From assembly GCA_019828595.1 (NCBI GenBank), contig JAHQRK010000026.1, positions 248,001-312,000 on the forward strand: a stretch of 64,000 nt of DNA, in the 5' to 3' direction. This stretch comes from Aphanomyces cochlioides. Its lineage: Eukaryota > Oomycota > Saprolegniomycetes > Saprolegniales > Verrucalvaceae. Below, piece by piece: positions 43,277-56,400 of this stretch; positions within the stretch are counted from its first letter, which is position 1; each line of letters opens with the position of its first letter. The translations under genes were made by a program, and so were the position numbers. The notes under the pieces are model-generated. The model ran no database searches and was not told the origin of the DNA. It worked only from the letters and a program-made list of their open reading frames with translations.

Positions 43277-44423
43277 ATGACAAGCAAGGAAGGCGGCTCT
43301 TGGGAAAGCGAGATTGAACGCTACTTCCAACGCAAATGCGTGCCCAGCTCTACGCAGGCCCCGCTGACATCTCAAGTGTTACTCCAGGATGAGGAAACGC
43401 GCACTAGTGTCGTGGTCGTTGAAGATTGCTTGGCAACTGGAGGCATTGGTCGAGCTATCATGCAGCACATTGTGCACCTTGTTCCTGCCAAAGTCATTCA
43501 CATCAGATTGGTATCGTACACTACATTGAAATTGCTGAGACGATTCATCTGTATTCACGTAGGAAGACACAAGCTCACTGGAAAAAGTGAATGGAAATGT
43601 GCTCCGATTCGATGACAATATTGCTGGCTGGTTTGACTCTATCGATGGAGACTTATTGCTGCGAATTCTGCGAGGTATCGAAGCTACGATTGCAAGTGAA
43701 AATACGATTATTGCAATTGATTCTCTCTCGGCATTATTGCAACAATCCTCATTTCGTCAAGTTGCGGAGTTCTTACGTCGGCTGCAAGCAAGTACACAGC
43801 ATGACATAAACCCAATCTTACACTTCTCCATAGATCCTTCCGTGGGTGCAATTTTTGGACGTTTCAACACTTCATTGCATGAAAAGCACGTCGCATTAGC
43901 CCTTCGTGTACGATTGTGCGGTGGATATCTTCACAAAATGAGTGCATCTAGGCTCAAGCCACAGCATATTTGATTGTCGATACACCAGCATCAATTGCAT
44001 CGTACCATTTTCTCTCAAAAGAAAGTAAGCGCGTGGTTCCTCCTAATATGCTGGGACGTGTGGCGTTTTGCCGCAATTTAAACGTAAGCTACTGGAATAA
44101 CCTCCAGCTCAACTGTACTAATCTCACTATAGAATGGGAAACCACAGGAAGTGATCGAGTACATCAATGCCATCAAATCAGACTCGGAGAGTCGGCTTTA
44201 CTTAACCAAACATGAATCTGTCGAAAGTGGCGCTGCTAAAGATCTCACAACGCTCGACGTATCGTTCAATTTGAGCATTTCGGACAGAGATCAACAAGCC
44301 AAACAAAAAGTCGCCTTACCATATCAACACCAAGGGAAAACAACAGACCAAGCGATGTTTTTCATCGACCAAGATGATCCAGATTGGGATGACGATGATT
44401 TGGACGATGATTTGGATATCTAA
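43277..44423 (+). CDS. ELP5: Elongator complex protein 5
   Basis: ATG at 43277; introns 43551-43587, 43908-43951 and 44084-44132; stop at 44421-44423; about 338 residues. It has a RecA-like fold without Walker motifs: VVVVEDCLATGGIGRAIMQH early, ENTIIAIDSLSALLQQ (Walker-B-like strand) in the middle, VALPYQHQ late, and the acidic C-terminus DDPDWDDDDLDDDLDI that is characteristic of Elp5 and contacts Elp4 in the yeast Elp456 ring. Elongator adds the cm5 side chain to wobble uridines of tRNA. The family assignment rests mostly on the acidic tail, the LPYQ motif and overall layout. Confidence 0.8.
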
Positions 44424-44636
44424 CTCCATTTTATTGTTGGTATTATGTGTACTAGCTCTTTTAAAGTTTAGTCTAGGCTTTACGCAGTTTACTTCTTCAT
44501 AGAGAGTTTTTGCAATTGTCATGATTGGATTTATGCACTCGATCGTTGACATCAAGACAACTATTCACTTTCACTTCACTCAAATGTCCTTGAAACCGAA
44601 GCCGTTACGACGTCGTTTGGCACACAATCTGTCGTC

Positions 44637-45913
44637 ATGAAAGCTGCCGCCGCTCCAGCATCTGGTTATCGGTTGTCACCAATTGAAGCTACTAGAGCTA
44701 GCGCCATCTTAGAGGAGACTATTGAGAAATTGTCATTCCTGGGTAGCATCACACCAGATATCCTACAGCACCGCGAAGAGCTATCGCATGTCGTCGGCGA
44801 TGAAATTTCACGCATTATTCAAGAGCAACGACGGCTCGAAGCAAAGTACGAAAGCCTCATTTCTCAACGAAGTGTCTTGAAGGTAGTGCTCAATCAGCTG
44901 ATGTATTTGATATGTTTCTGGCAGGGTCTTGCGAACAAATCCAAATTCAAAGAAAACCAGCGCGAAATTCAAGAAGTGAGTCGCGCACTGCGAGAATCTA
45001 CACGCAGCTTGTGCCGAAATCTCAAAGTACGACTTAATTGTCAACTGTATTCGTCACACGGAAGTGCTAGGACAATCCAAACTTTGGTGGTAATTTGATG
45101 AAGATCCAAAACGAACGACAGGCTTTGATCGATTTGCTCACTGACACTACTCGCGAGCTCAAGTCTTGTACCTACGACTCGCTCGTTGCATTTGTGACAG
45201 AGGGAAAACATGCGGCTCAAAAGGCTGCAGATCTGATCGAAACGGAGAAAGAAGCAACGGAAGAAGTCAAGCGATTGACGCAGGAACTAGCTCGTGAAAA
45301 AGCGGAGCATACGAGAGAAGTCGCGGAACAGAAAGCTGCGATTTTACAGTTGAAAGAACAATTACTACAAGTCAAATCGAAAACCCAAATTGATATTCGG
45401 TACGCTCGAAACGAAGCCAAAGCGAAAACTGCATCGACGTCGCGCTTGTACCAACAACTTGTGGCCGAACAAATGGAAAAAATTGATGCGCTCGCCAAAC
45501 AATGCGAGACTGAAACTCGCGTGCACCAGGAAACTGTGTCATTTTTGCGGTCAAAGCACGAGTTGCTTCAGCAAGAATTCGCGCATTGGAGTGAAAAATA
45601 TGAAGCCGACTATACTGAAAAACAGCGAGAACTCGCTCGATTGACTGATGAACGAGCAGCTAATTTAGTCAAGTTGGAAGGCCTTCAGAAGCGATGGATC
45701 GAAGAAGTGGAGCTGCAGAAGAACAAGGAAAACGAAAAGCGGCGTTTGAAGGAACTGGAATTGCTCAAAAAGGAAGAAGAGAAGAAGCAAACAATCGCGG
45801 CGAGAAAAATCCAAGCAGCCTACCGCGTCCACAAAGCATTCCTCGACGAGAAGAAAAAGGCCGCCGAAAGCAGTAAAAAGAAAAAAGGCGGAAAGAAAGG
45901 CAAGAAAAAGTAG
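44637..45913 (+). CDS. DRC9: Dynein regulatory complex subunit 9 (IQ-domain protein IQCG)
   Basis: ATG at 44637; introns 44883-44924 and 45027-45070; stop at 45911-45913; about 396 residues. The N-terminal helical region has ATRASAILEETIEKLSFLGS and REELSHVVGDEISRIIQEQR. The conserved block LKDNPNFGGNLMKIQNERQ, formed across the second splice, is a family hallmark. A long coiled coil follows (about residues 170-360), then one IQ motif for calmodulin (AARKIQAAYRVHKAF) and a poly-lysine tail. DRC9 sits in the nexin link between axonemal doublets and regulates dynein. Its presence implies a flagellated stage (zoospores). Confidence 0.88.
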
Positions 45914-46191
45914 TTGCCAATCATGGGACTAAAGTTGTCTACTTTGCCACCTTCGGGTCACAAGGACCATAACGTCATTCAACAAAAAATTTAGAAGTCA
46001 TTTGCGATTCGATGGGAGATCCCTCGGTTGGATTATCATTCAGTGAATCTCCAAGAATACCAAACGTCTCGTCTAGTTGATCCAACTAAAATAAGAGTCG
46101 CGTCGCCGTTACGAGTAAATAGAGCCGCATTTAAAAATAGATAACCGACACGATTGGTTTCACTTTCCAGCCCCACTCGACCGCGTTCAGC

Positions 46192-48338
46192 ATGGGCAGC
46201 GGCGCGAGCAGCTTTCAGCGTACCGGAAGTGTCAGGAACATGGCAAAAACGCCAACGAAAATGACGGGACGAGGTGTACCTGCTCCTCTCGTGGCTGCCA
46301 ACACTCAGTGGAAAATGGTGCCGCAGACTATCTCAAGAGACAAATCCATGCGTTCCATCGACGAGTCGGAACTGACGTCTATGCTGAACGATCCCGTTGG
46401 CCAAAAGCACATTGGCAACTTCGCCAAGAAAATATTGACATCTGAATCGTTCTACTGCTGGATTGAAATTCTCGAATTCAGAGACGCACCGTCGTCGGGC
46501 TATCAACGAAGTGTGGCCAAGCACATTTACAGAAAATATATCCGTGACGGCGCATCGATGGCGCTTGGTGGCCTCACTCGAGAAATTGTATCGCTTTACG
46601 ATGTACGAGCCGCCTGATATGGACAATGTGCTGACGACGTTTGTAGGAAAAATTGGCACTGATCGACTCGGATCCAACTGTTATAAACCAAGATTTCTTC
46701 AGCCCGATTCAGAAGCTTTGCTTTGATGATATGTGCCGCAACACGTACCATCGATTCAAAACGTCGCCGGAATTCGACTTGTATAAATTGGAATTAAAAG
46801 ACACGTACAACAAGGTCACTGTGGACGATTTCGACTATTTGGAGCTCTTGGGCAGCGGTGGATTTGGTCGTGTCGTGCATGCAAGAAAGAAATCAACTGG
46901 CAAACATTATGGTGAGACCGTGATTTTCTTTGGTATGTTGGACTCACGAATGCGAGGTAGCAATGAAAATCCAGCTCAAGAACGGGTTGCTCCACGAACA
47001 TCAAGATCAGTTGGATCAAATCACGTCGGAAAAAGACATTCTTCAAATTTGCAATCATCCATATATCTTGGACATGCACTACAGTTTTCAAACGTCGGCC
47101 CATGCAATTATCGTGACAGAACTTGTTCGTGGTGGTGATCTGAACGAGTTGATGAAAACGTCCAAGAAAGGCTATTTGCCCGAAGGAAGAGTGCGTTTAT
47201 ACGCAGCTGAAATCGCGCTTGCTCTGAATCATCTTCATGAACTTGGTCTCATTTATCGAGATCTGAAGCCATGCAATGTTTTGCTTGGGGAGGATGGTCA
47301 CATTGTGCTAGCCGATATGGGGCTAGCCACTGGGCTAGAAGAGATTCGAGCCAAAAAACGCGAACGTGAACGAACAGCTGAAAAATCCCGCGACGACGAC
47401 TCTCTCGCTGCGAAAGACGCGTCCGACCTGGGAGAAACCAAAAACGACGACAATACGTCCCCAACTGGCGGCAGCCAACGCCAGAATATTCCAAAGTCGT
47501 TTGCTCGGCCCCCAGATGCAAAATACACACGACGTAAGACTACAGTCGGCACCAAGGGTTACATGGCTCCTGAATTGATTTCGGGAAAACTCATGCGCCG
47601 CGAAGAGCGACCAGGGTACAATTACACAATCGATTATTGGTCTCTCGGCGTGACGGTGTATGAACTTGTTTGTGGATACCAGCCATTCAATTTATACAAT
47701 GTCCTTGGCGATGGGTTCCTCGCTGAAATCGCACAAGAAGTTGAAGTGGCCAAGTTAAGTCCACGGTCGCAATATCGGGCTGAGTTGGAGCGCATGGCCG
47801 CAGGGGTAGATTACCCAGAATACGTAAGAAAACTTGCGACGATTTTTACCACTTGATGAATTCGTGTGTAGGTTTCGGAGGATGCCAAGGATTTTATCAA
47901 CAGGTTATTAGACGTCAACAGCAGCCAGCGTATGGGTTGCACGGGGAGAGGCTTTCTCGACATCATGGAGCATCCATTCTTTAAAGACTTGGACTGGGAA
48001 AAGCTCATGGTCAAGCATGTTCAACCTGAATTCACGCCAACGTTGAAGCCACTCACAGATCGAAAAACATACTCGAATTTCTGGAACATGATGGCGCATT
48101 TCGACGCACGAGACAAGCATTTTATTCGACGTATGGCGATGCTCATGCACTCGATTAATCTCACATTTCGTGCGTAGATGACTGGTATCAAGATCCACCT
48201 CCCGAGAAGCAAAAATCATTCGAGCACTGGGATTACATCTCTCCACACACGCTCAAGGCAGAGCTCGGTATTGCTACAGAGATGGACGAGTCGAATCGGC
48301 CGTACAAGATTTTGCAATTGACGGGCGAGACACGATAA
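46192..48338 (+). CDS. GRK-like protein kinase with N-terminal RGS domain
   Basis: ATG at 46192; MGSGASS fits an N-myristoylation signal. Residues about 60-180 form an RGS-homology domain (HIGNFAKKILTSESFYCWIE, YQRSVAKHIYRKYI). The AGC-type kinase domain has the glycine loop LLGSGGFGRV, lysine in VAMK, YRDLKPCNVLL, DMG in place of DFG, and TTVGTKGYMAPE, with about 65 extra charged residues in the activation segment. The C-terminal AGC tail has HPFFKDLDWEKL and HWDYISP. Introns: 46588-46646, one near 46912-46956, 47824-47871 and 48131-48177. The second has a GTGAG donor, but its AG leaves the frame off by one (frame fits G|AG-GTA-GCA), so either a non-canonical site or an indel lies there. Such kinases phosphorylate activated receptors or light-chain-like substrates at membranes. 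Confidence 0.82.
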
Positions 48339-48365
48339 ATGTTACTAGTCGTTTGTTGAAATAAG

Positions 48366-48610
48366 CCATGCCCTCGGCAAAAAATTAGAGTTTCTATGGA
48401 AGATGTATCCTCATGAAATGATCAGAGAGGTGGTACATTTTGTCGTCATCAGGCAATTGTCAGTCATTCGTGGCTAGTTGTGTGTCGAACAGAGTCGTGT
48501 CTATCATACATGTACAATACACATTTCGGCCCTCAGCAAAAAATTAGAGTTTCTATGGAAGATGTATCCTCATGATAAATCAGAGAGGTGGTACATTTTG
48601 TCGTCCTCGG
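48366..48610 (+). repeat. Direct repeat, ~80 bp, two copies
   Basis: 48366-48451 and 48526-48607 share CTC(G/A)GCAAAAAATTAGAG through GTGGTACATTTTGTCGTC, with a few differences. They lie just past the kinase stop, perhaps in its 3' untranslated region. Confidence 0.75.
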
Positions 48611-50205
48611 GCGTCTGGAAGAGCGGCATATCTCTACCGTGTCAACTTCTCTGGTCAAATTGAAAAATGCCATGCAATGCGATCTTATTGTTGGGCCAAT
48701 CGTTCATTCTAACCTGTGATTGGTTCATCCTAGGAGAGTAGATTCAAGTCGAGCATATAATATCTAAATATAATATTATACTGCAATGTCGCCTCTCCAT
48801 ACCTGATATTTGTATGCTGTAAAAACAGGCAAGTCCAAACCCCTTCAACCCCTTGATTCATTTCACATTCTCCAGAATTCACAGAAAAATACTTGCGTTT
48901 TGAATGCACTTACAGAAAATCTGTCCTGAGTTTTCGTGAATATCAAAAGTAATTTCCATGATAGAAATATATATGACTTGATGTTTGTATGTAATAAAAT
49001 AGTTTGACAGAAATGCATTTTGCGAGGAATGGATAGAAAGGTTTTTCTGTGGATGTGTAAGCCAATCAGACATCAAGAAAAGGACAAAAATAACAATGAA
49101 AAGAGATCACTTCCTTTGCATGCAGAATCGACGACGCACGTCGTGGTTTCATGATGGCAGATGCTCGAAGAAGGAGGAGTCTAGAGTAAAGTAAACTTCA
49201 GGTGTCAACCAAATCAAGAAATGGTGCTGCCTTACTGGCAAAAACGATCTACTTTAGCCATGCGACAGTCGAAAGACTAGATAAAATCAATCTTTCTCTT
49301 TTCTCTTTCAACATCTTCTTTGAATCTAATACATTTTCTTGAGTCTAACAACGCTGAAGTCAGTTAATCCTGTAATACATCCCCATGTACCTTTCCTCCT
49401 AGCTTGAGTATCGGGTACTCAAGAAAACGACAAGAAAAACAGCCAAACCATCACCCATCCATGCATATTCTTGAGTAACAAAGTTGCAAATCAGTTAATC
49501 TTGTAATACATGTCCATTATAGGGATCTCTAACTTCAAGTCGTCCAAACCTCTTGGGTCTTGGACCCTCCTACTAGGATGCAACATGAAAAGTGGAGTGT
49601 TCAATGTTCAAAGTTTTAAGCCAATCAAGCTTCATTCTCAGCAAAATAGAGCATGATTGGTCTAAAATAACAAGGCAGAATCATTTTTCTGTGAATTCCG
49701 AAGACAAGTCACTTTATGCTTTTGTTCTCGATCTTTTTCTTGAATGCAATACAGCCGAAGCTCACCGAGATGAGCAATTCATAGAGCTCAATGTCCAGGA
49801 TTTTGGTCAGCAATTGAACTCTAATTCGTAAAGTCACAAACTCACGACTGAAAAAAGTGAAATGTCATTTTACAACAATCTATCATAATGGTGCAATTAT
49901 ACAAGATTGAACCTAAGAACGACTTCGGGCACTATGTATCGCTCATCGCTGGATATATATTGACTAGGACTATTAAATGCCGCAGCCATAAATTCATATC
50001 TTAGTTCAAACTGTCTTTTTGTACGACGATCCCTTGGATATACAGTGTGAACAGTGCTTTGAACATCGCCGCCTTAATTGTCTGTTCTATCAAGAATGAT
50101 GTAGAAAGAGGGAAACTAAACCCATGACTCGGGTTCATTAAAATGCTATTATATCAACTAAATTTTTTCTTGAAATATTTGAAATCTCCACGACGGATTT
50201 GCACG
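48611..50205. other. Intergenic, no gene seen
   Basis: AT-rich. A diverged duplication (CAGTTAATC.TGTAATACAT near 49359 and 49491) and several GATTGG/CCAAT words, but no convincing coding frame. Confidence 0.5.
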
Positions 50206-52313
50206 CTACACTGAATTGGGAGGAGCTTTGTACCTCTTGGCTGCCCATGCTAAAAGCCATTTTAAATGGGTGAGTATATACTTGAGCGCTCGAGTCCATT
50301 GCTCGTCGTTACCACCGACAGCAATATTCAATTCTCCGATTTTCCCTTTGAAAATCTTGTACGGAAATCCTGTCTTCGCATCTTCTTTCTTGGCCATCTG
50401 TCCCGCTTCGTCGACGCATTCCAAGAGGTAACCGAGCGCCATGTTGAACTTCTGCCGCTGTAAGAAGCCACCATCACTGAAAAGTGGATATTCTTTCTTC
50501 TTTTCACCGTCTTGCATGATGTAAATCTTGGAGAAACTGCCTCTTGCAACTGGCACAATTCGTTGAAAATTTAAATTCACGCGTTGGGCGACTGTTGTGA
50601 GCAGAAGGGTTGCTTGTCCCAATGCAGCATTAATTTCCGTCCACTCAACAGGTTTACTCGGCAGTCGTCCCAGACGTAATCCATTGATCGTTCCAAACGA
50701 ACCGTCGTGCCAAATATGAAATGCATCATTGAACACATTGTAGCGCTGGAGGCATCGAAGCATGTCAGAGGCATGAACTGAAAATACGCCAACGGACGCC
50801 CGTTCTTCTTTTGTAAATTGATGAACCAAATGAATAAAAGCAGCTTCACCAAACGTGTCCTGCTGTACGACTTGCAAATCTGATGCACATTCCCAAATAA
50901 GGTGGCGATTTCGACTCAACGTCTGACTCGTTTGGTCCATTTCTTGCAAAAGCTCGACAAGTGCTTGTTCTTCTCGCTCAAGTTCTTCCAGTGTCATTTC
51001 ATCCAAATCAATGGGTGCCTCTTCCTCTGCTTCGTCTTGCCATGAAATGTGGCTCAATTTCACCGAGCGCGATTTCGGTTTACTTTTCACGTTAGCCACT
51101 TCATTTTCGTCGCACTTTTGAAGCAAATAATTGTCGTAAACCAGTTCATCTTGCTGCAACTTCTCCAACTCCCTAGACAGAGCGTCTTTCATTTCCGACG
51201 GAAAATTGTCCACGTACTCTTGCAAGAGTCCCTTGAGTTTTTGATCGCAACTGTGACACAGGGGGGAGTTTAACATAGAATTCTGCATACTAGAATCATT
51301 TTTCTCTCATGAGAACGAACTAGTGTGATACACTCATACCTTCGATTTTTCAATTCATTGAGCCATCCTTTGTCTGTATTTTCAATCTTGCGATGTCGGA
51401 TGAGCCGCCGTCGACGAGCTTTTTTTGTGAGATCTTCATCGTGCGAACTTTGAGGCTGCGGATGGTTTAATCCATTGAAAGAGACGGAATAAAGCCATCC
51501 TTCGCTGTCACAGCCAGGTTGAAGCGTGTCTGGAGCCCATTCATCCACCCAAAAGGTTGTTTCGTCCAAGCCGTGGGGCTCTTGAAGATCATGTATTGGT
51601 TCCAAGGTCGTGCTGGTGTAAGGGGACATGCCAACTAAGTCGACGAATTCGCGGCCCCATTTTCCATCAGAATAGCTGTAATATTGGTTCTCCCATACTT
51701 GTTCTCGAACATAGATGAACTGTCCAGCTCCTGAAGTAGGTCCATTTGTGTCGTCGCCGCTGTTAATATCACCAGTAGGATTCGGAATAACATCCAAGTG
51801 AAACAACGCTGCAGATCCAGAGTTTTCTTCTTCTTCGATCAACTTGCCTTGGTTCTTTGGCTCAATTACAAGACCAGCTTCACACGCAGCACATTCATAT
51901 CCCGAACGAGCTATCGGGGATTGTTCGAATGTCTGGTTCGAAGCGAGCGGCGTTGCTAGACTCATATGACGACCTCCGAGGCGTCGGGCCGATTGACTCA
52001 CTTCGGAATTGAAGCTAACGACTCGGCTTCGAGTTGCTTTTCGTCCTGGAGCTGAATGCGCTATCGTATTTAGCAGATTGGTCGCCGACGACGAGTTGCG
52101 AATGCCATGCGTGCTTCGCGTGAGTTGGTGAATGGCACTCGACACTCTCGTGGATGTATTCCTTCGCCCGTTAGTTGACGAAGAGAATTCGCGACTGGAC
52201 ATCGATCGATGCTTTAAACCACCTCCGTCGGCACTGTGCATGGACAGTTTACCTTGATCACGTTGCTTCATCGCCGACCGATCGACCGCCGCTGTAACAA
52301 TAGTTTTTTTCAT
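50206..52313 (-). CDS. Beclin-1/Atg6 homologue containing a dysferlin (DysF) domain
   Basis: ATG at 52313; exon 1 52313-51340, 50-bp GT-AG intron 51290-51339, exon 2 51289-50206; about 685 residues. The splice makes AG+T (Ser) and keeps frame. Residues about 1-130 are low complexity. C141-AA-C144 resembles the first Beclin CxxC. A DysF domain spans about 198-310: VREQVWENQYYSYSDGKWG, FWVDEWAPDTL, GCDSEGWLYSVSF and the basic end KKARRRRLIRHRKI. C336-HS-C339 opens the Beclin coiled coil, and the evolutionarily conserved BARA domain starts about 509 (NVFNDAFHIWHDGSFGTING, RLGRLP, PVEWTEINAALGQ) and ends in WTRALKYILTHLKWLLAWA. Beclin scaffolds the PI3-kinase Vps34 complex in autophagy; DysF domains occur in membrane-repair and lysosome-damage proteins such as dysferlin and TECPR1. 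No BH3-like segment is seen where DysF lies. Confidence 0.85.
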
Positions 52314-53401
52314 GTTGATGTAAATAGATTTGTTTTAAACATGTCAGAACAATTACCTGATTTTAATGACATTATTTCCAATTTTTACTAAAAGAGTTAT
52401 CACATGATATTCCAACCTATCAGGAAAGTCATTAAAACAAGGTGAACTTGTGATAACATTTCGAATTCGATATGCTGTTTTTTTTTTATTATTTTCCACT
52501 AACAACATCAAACGCAATTCTTATGCTCCAGAGCATATTTTGCCTGTCATTTCAACGACGCTACAGTGAAATATTGTTAAAAGAATGGATGAAATTGAGA
52601 ATGGAAAATGATACAAAGGACACTGAAAAGAAATAAGCGCAATTGAAAAATATCCGATTGGTCATAAATTCTTATTTAAGCCAATTAATAATGACCCGTC
52701 TGGCAACCGAAAATATTACAATAAATCGGCCCAAAATGCCATTTTGAGGCCAAATTCAATCATTGAGGTCAAAATATGAACTTGTTTTCTCAAAGAGTTT
52801 TGCACCAAATCCAATACTTTTGGTTGGGATATCACTGGAGGCTCCCTTCTACGAAATGGAGGATTAACCTCCAATTTGAATATGCCATATATCGTTGATC
52901 CCATTTTAGCTGAAAATGGAATATTGATTTTGATGTTTTGCCAGACGCACCCTAAGTTGTCCTCGCAGACATTGTATTCCACAGGGAGAATACCAAAATG
53001 CAGGGGGAAACAATAAAATCTAATTTCAACAATGGAATTTCTTCTAGAGCTTCTCATCTGCCCCCGTTGTGTGGAGCTATAAATACGAGGGGTCAAACAT
53101 AATTTAAACTCTATTTTATTTTAATTCATGTGTCCCCTGAACGCCTCTCAGACTCCTCCCAACTTTCCAACTCGCGTGGGAGCTTTTGTGGGGCTATTGT
53201 AACAATCGTGTAGGGGGTGTAATGGAGCTGGAATTTTTATCAAATGAAGTGTCGTCAGCTTAGGTGTAATCCAAAGGGAGACATGTAAGATAAGACAGTG
53301 TAGAGGAAGAATAAAATACTATGGTTAAAGTAATCAATAGCACAGGATGTGTAGAGGAACCAAATAAACTCGGACACCAATGGCAAAGTTTACTGTAGTT
53401 C
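52314..53401. other. Intergenic between Beclin and kinesin genes
   Basis: No gene seen apart from the foldback-element arm at 52695-52954. AT-rich, with a CTATAAATA word near 53081. Confidence 0.5.
52695..52954. mobile_element. Single arm of the foldback element (MITE)
   Basis: 260 bp starting CCCGTCTGGCAACCGAAAAT and ending TTTTGCCAGACGCACCC, so the ends are short inverted repeats around GTCTGGCAA. It is about 85-90% like either arm of the palindrome at 17496-18006. Confidence 0.8.
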
Positions 53402-56400
53402 TCACTCTAGGGCAGCGTTAAGGTCCACATCTTCACCAGCTTTGAGTTGCTTGATGATTTGTTTTAGTTTTGCGACTTCTTCACTGTCTGAATTCTTATT
53501 TGCTTGGTTTGTAATCAATTTCACGCGAGATGCGTATGACAAACTCGTCTGAGTTTCTTCCTAGAAGCAAATTTAAGTCGGAAATTCATAGTCGAAAATG
53601 TACTTGGTTGTAGTCTGCCGGTGAAATGTTTACAAACATCAGCTAGATTGCGTAAATATTTAGTCCTCGATCATTGAGTCGTGCGTACTGTTTTCGCGTT
53701 CCCCCCGAGTGAATCTTGCATTAATTGAGTTAGCTTCAAAATTCACATCAGCAAATCTGACTGACGTCAAGAAATTGCTACAAACCTTGTTGTTGCGATA
53801 GGGAATAAATTTCTCGTTGGTTGAAAGGGCCGAAATCACATCGCCGAGCGCTAAACAGTATTTTTTATAGCTGACCATATAATAATAAATCTACATACCA
53901 CTTAGACTTTTATTGATGGCTTGAGCTTCTTTTAATCGTTCCGCAGTGGCACCTGTCTTGCCTGCACGCTCTGAACCAGCCAAATCAACAAGACTAAGCT
54001 TGCCGACACTCGTCTATATCCCTGTTGAGAGTATATATTGCAATATTAAATACCTGCTTCGTTGTTTTGTTGAAATTCTCGATGAGAATGGTAAACACAG
54101 AGTGAGATCGGCTGCTCTCAGCGTTCATTTTCGTTGCGCCAACTTGCCGTTTCTTGTTAGCCGCTACAAGTTTCATGAAGAAAATACACCTTATACATTA
54201 GACCATCAAATAGTTTTAGAGTGCCTTCTGCCGAGGTACATGGCTTCAAGACGGAGTTGGTGACGACAACCATGCCTTTTTCGTTTTTCTTGATATCTAA
54301 CTTCGGTGCCTAGGATAATTCTTGTAATTAGTAAGCTAGTTGTAATGTACCTTATCTTCTTTATATCCAGGTTCCAGCTGAGCAAGTAAATCAATTAATT
54401 GATCGTTGTAAAGCTCGAGCATGCTTGCTTCATATGCCACGGTTTGATTAGCTAAAGAAGAAGCCATAGTTGCAATATCACTGCTGGAGTTTTACGTTGG
54501 GAATCTTTTAAAGCAAACATGAGATTAATGAGTCGGCGTGTGATTCCAGGGTGAGACTCCGTGCCTGTAAAATACTACTAAACAAATCGATGTGAATAAG
54601 TTTGTACCGGTCATTGTAAATGTTTTGCCAGAGCCTGTTTGCCCATATGCAAATATACAAACGTTGTAACCATCCAAGGCGGACTGGAGCAAATGTTTTG
54701 TGTCTTCGAAGACTTGATCCTGCATATACATATAAGTATACAAGTAAAACTGTTTAGAGCAACCTGTGAATGCGACGGATTGAATACTGCATCGTATGTA
54801 AAACTGCGAGGTCCTCGGGATGTCTCCACTTCGAGCGTAAACTAAATCAAGTCAACACTGAAACCTCGAAATTTGCTCACATCATCCACAAAACGAACGC
54901 AGGAATTGCAACCACGCTCCAATTCACTCGAGCTCATCGGGCGGCAACGACAGTACACTCGAATCTTGCCTTTCATATCCTCTATGGTGTTGTAGTATTT
55001 TTTGCGCAGTGCTTGTTCTTCCTAAATAGAACTCAGCAATAAACGGTGTTGCTAGTGTAGTGTGTACCTTGTATTGCGCTTCCAAGTGAGCATATTGATC
55101 GGTAAGATTCTTCAAATTGGTCGATAACGTTGAAGCCGTAGCCTGCGGCAAACATTACAGGTGTTAAAAATTCTGCTCTTCTTACCGCTTCTTCACGCCA
55201 CTTTGACATTTCAGTCTCCATTTGGGACATCTGGCTGGTTTGGCCGCGGAGAGTAGAAATTGTTGTGGTTAACTAAAAATGATCGTTCAATGTTATTCAA
55301 GTGAACATACTGTACTTCTTGAACTTGCGCCGTCAACTGAGTTGTTTTAGCCATTGCTTGATCAAGCTCAGAGCTAAATGCATTGTCATTGACTTAAGAT
55401 TGTCAGCTGTACCGTAGTGCTTGTATCTGTCTAGTAGCTTGTGTTTGGGCTTCGTCAAGCACTTTTTGAGCTTTCTTTTCAGCATCTGCTAGCTTTTTCG
55501 TCCACACTCTTTCATTGCCTCCACTGTCATCCTTTGATATTTTACCTACATCGACACAACAATATTGGTATTCACATCACACAGCAGTTACTCGAGTTTG
55601 ATGCCTTGCTGAGTGCTTGCTCTAGTTGATTTATTTTTACTCTGTCTGCCTAGAAAATACGTGAAGAGCCCACGAGCACCGGTGAGAGTACCTTCCACTT
55701 GAATTCCACAACTTTCAGTTTTTGCTTGTATTCATTGACAACTTTGGAATTTGCGTTTGGGCTACTGGTTTCAGACTAGACATTACAGGGAATTAAACAC
55801 TCAATTGTTGTAAACTTCTTACCGGTGTTGTTTGTCGCATTAACTTTGTTTGTGGGGCTTCGACAGCTAAATGCTACTGTGACTTAAATATCATCGATTA
55901 TCCTACCTGTTGTCGTAACAAATGTGTCCAGTGCTTTGCGTAAAACAACCGCTGCCTTTGCAGGTACCATTGTTTCCGCCTCCGTCAATGCAGTTTGAAT
56001 GTTCTGTGTGGCTTCCGCTCTGTGAAGATGAATTGAATCATGCATTCCACAAAGTATTACCCCGGTATGGCGCTAACAGTATTTTGGGAAGCTTCCAGTA
56101 ATATGGAATGACATTTTGTTTTGTCGCCTTGATTCCACGCAATCTTTCCTGCTTCGATTGCTGCTTTGCAAGTTGCAACTGCATCTCGTATTGGAGTCTT
56201 TTGGCAAACTATGAGCAAATACACGAGCAGTTTTACCTTGGTCTCTGCGACTGGAGGAAATGCCTCGTTATCGGGCGCTTCATTAGGTTCTTCCTCTGCA
56301 TGTCAAATCAATTTCATGGAATATGTTTGGAGTAAATTGTAATTACCTTCGACTTCCCCAGATGTCGTCTGTGATTCCTCTTGTATTTGAAAATGCCAGC

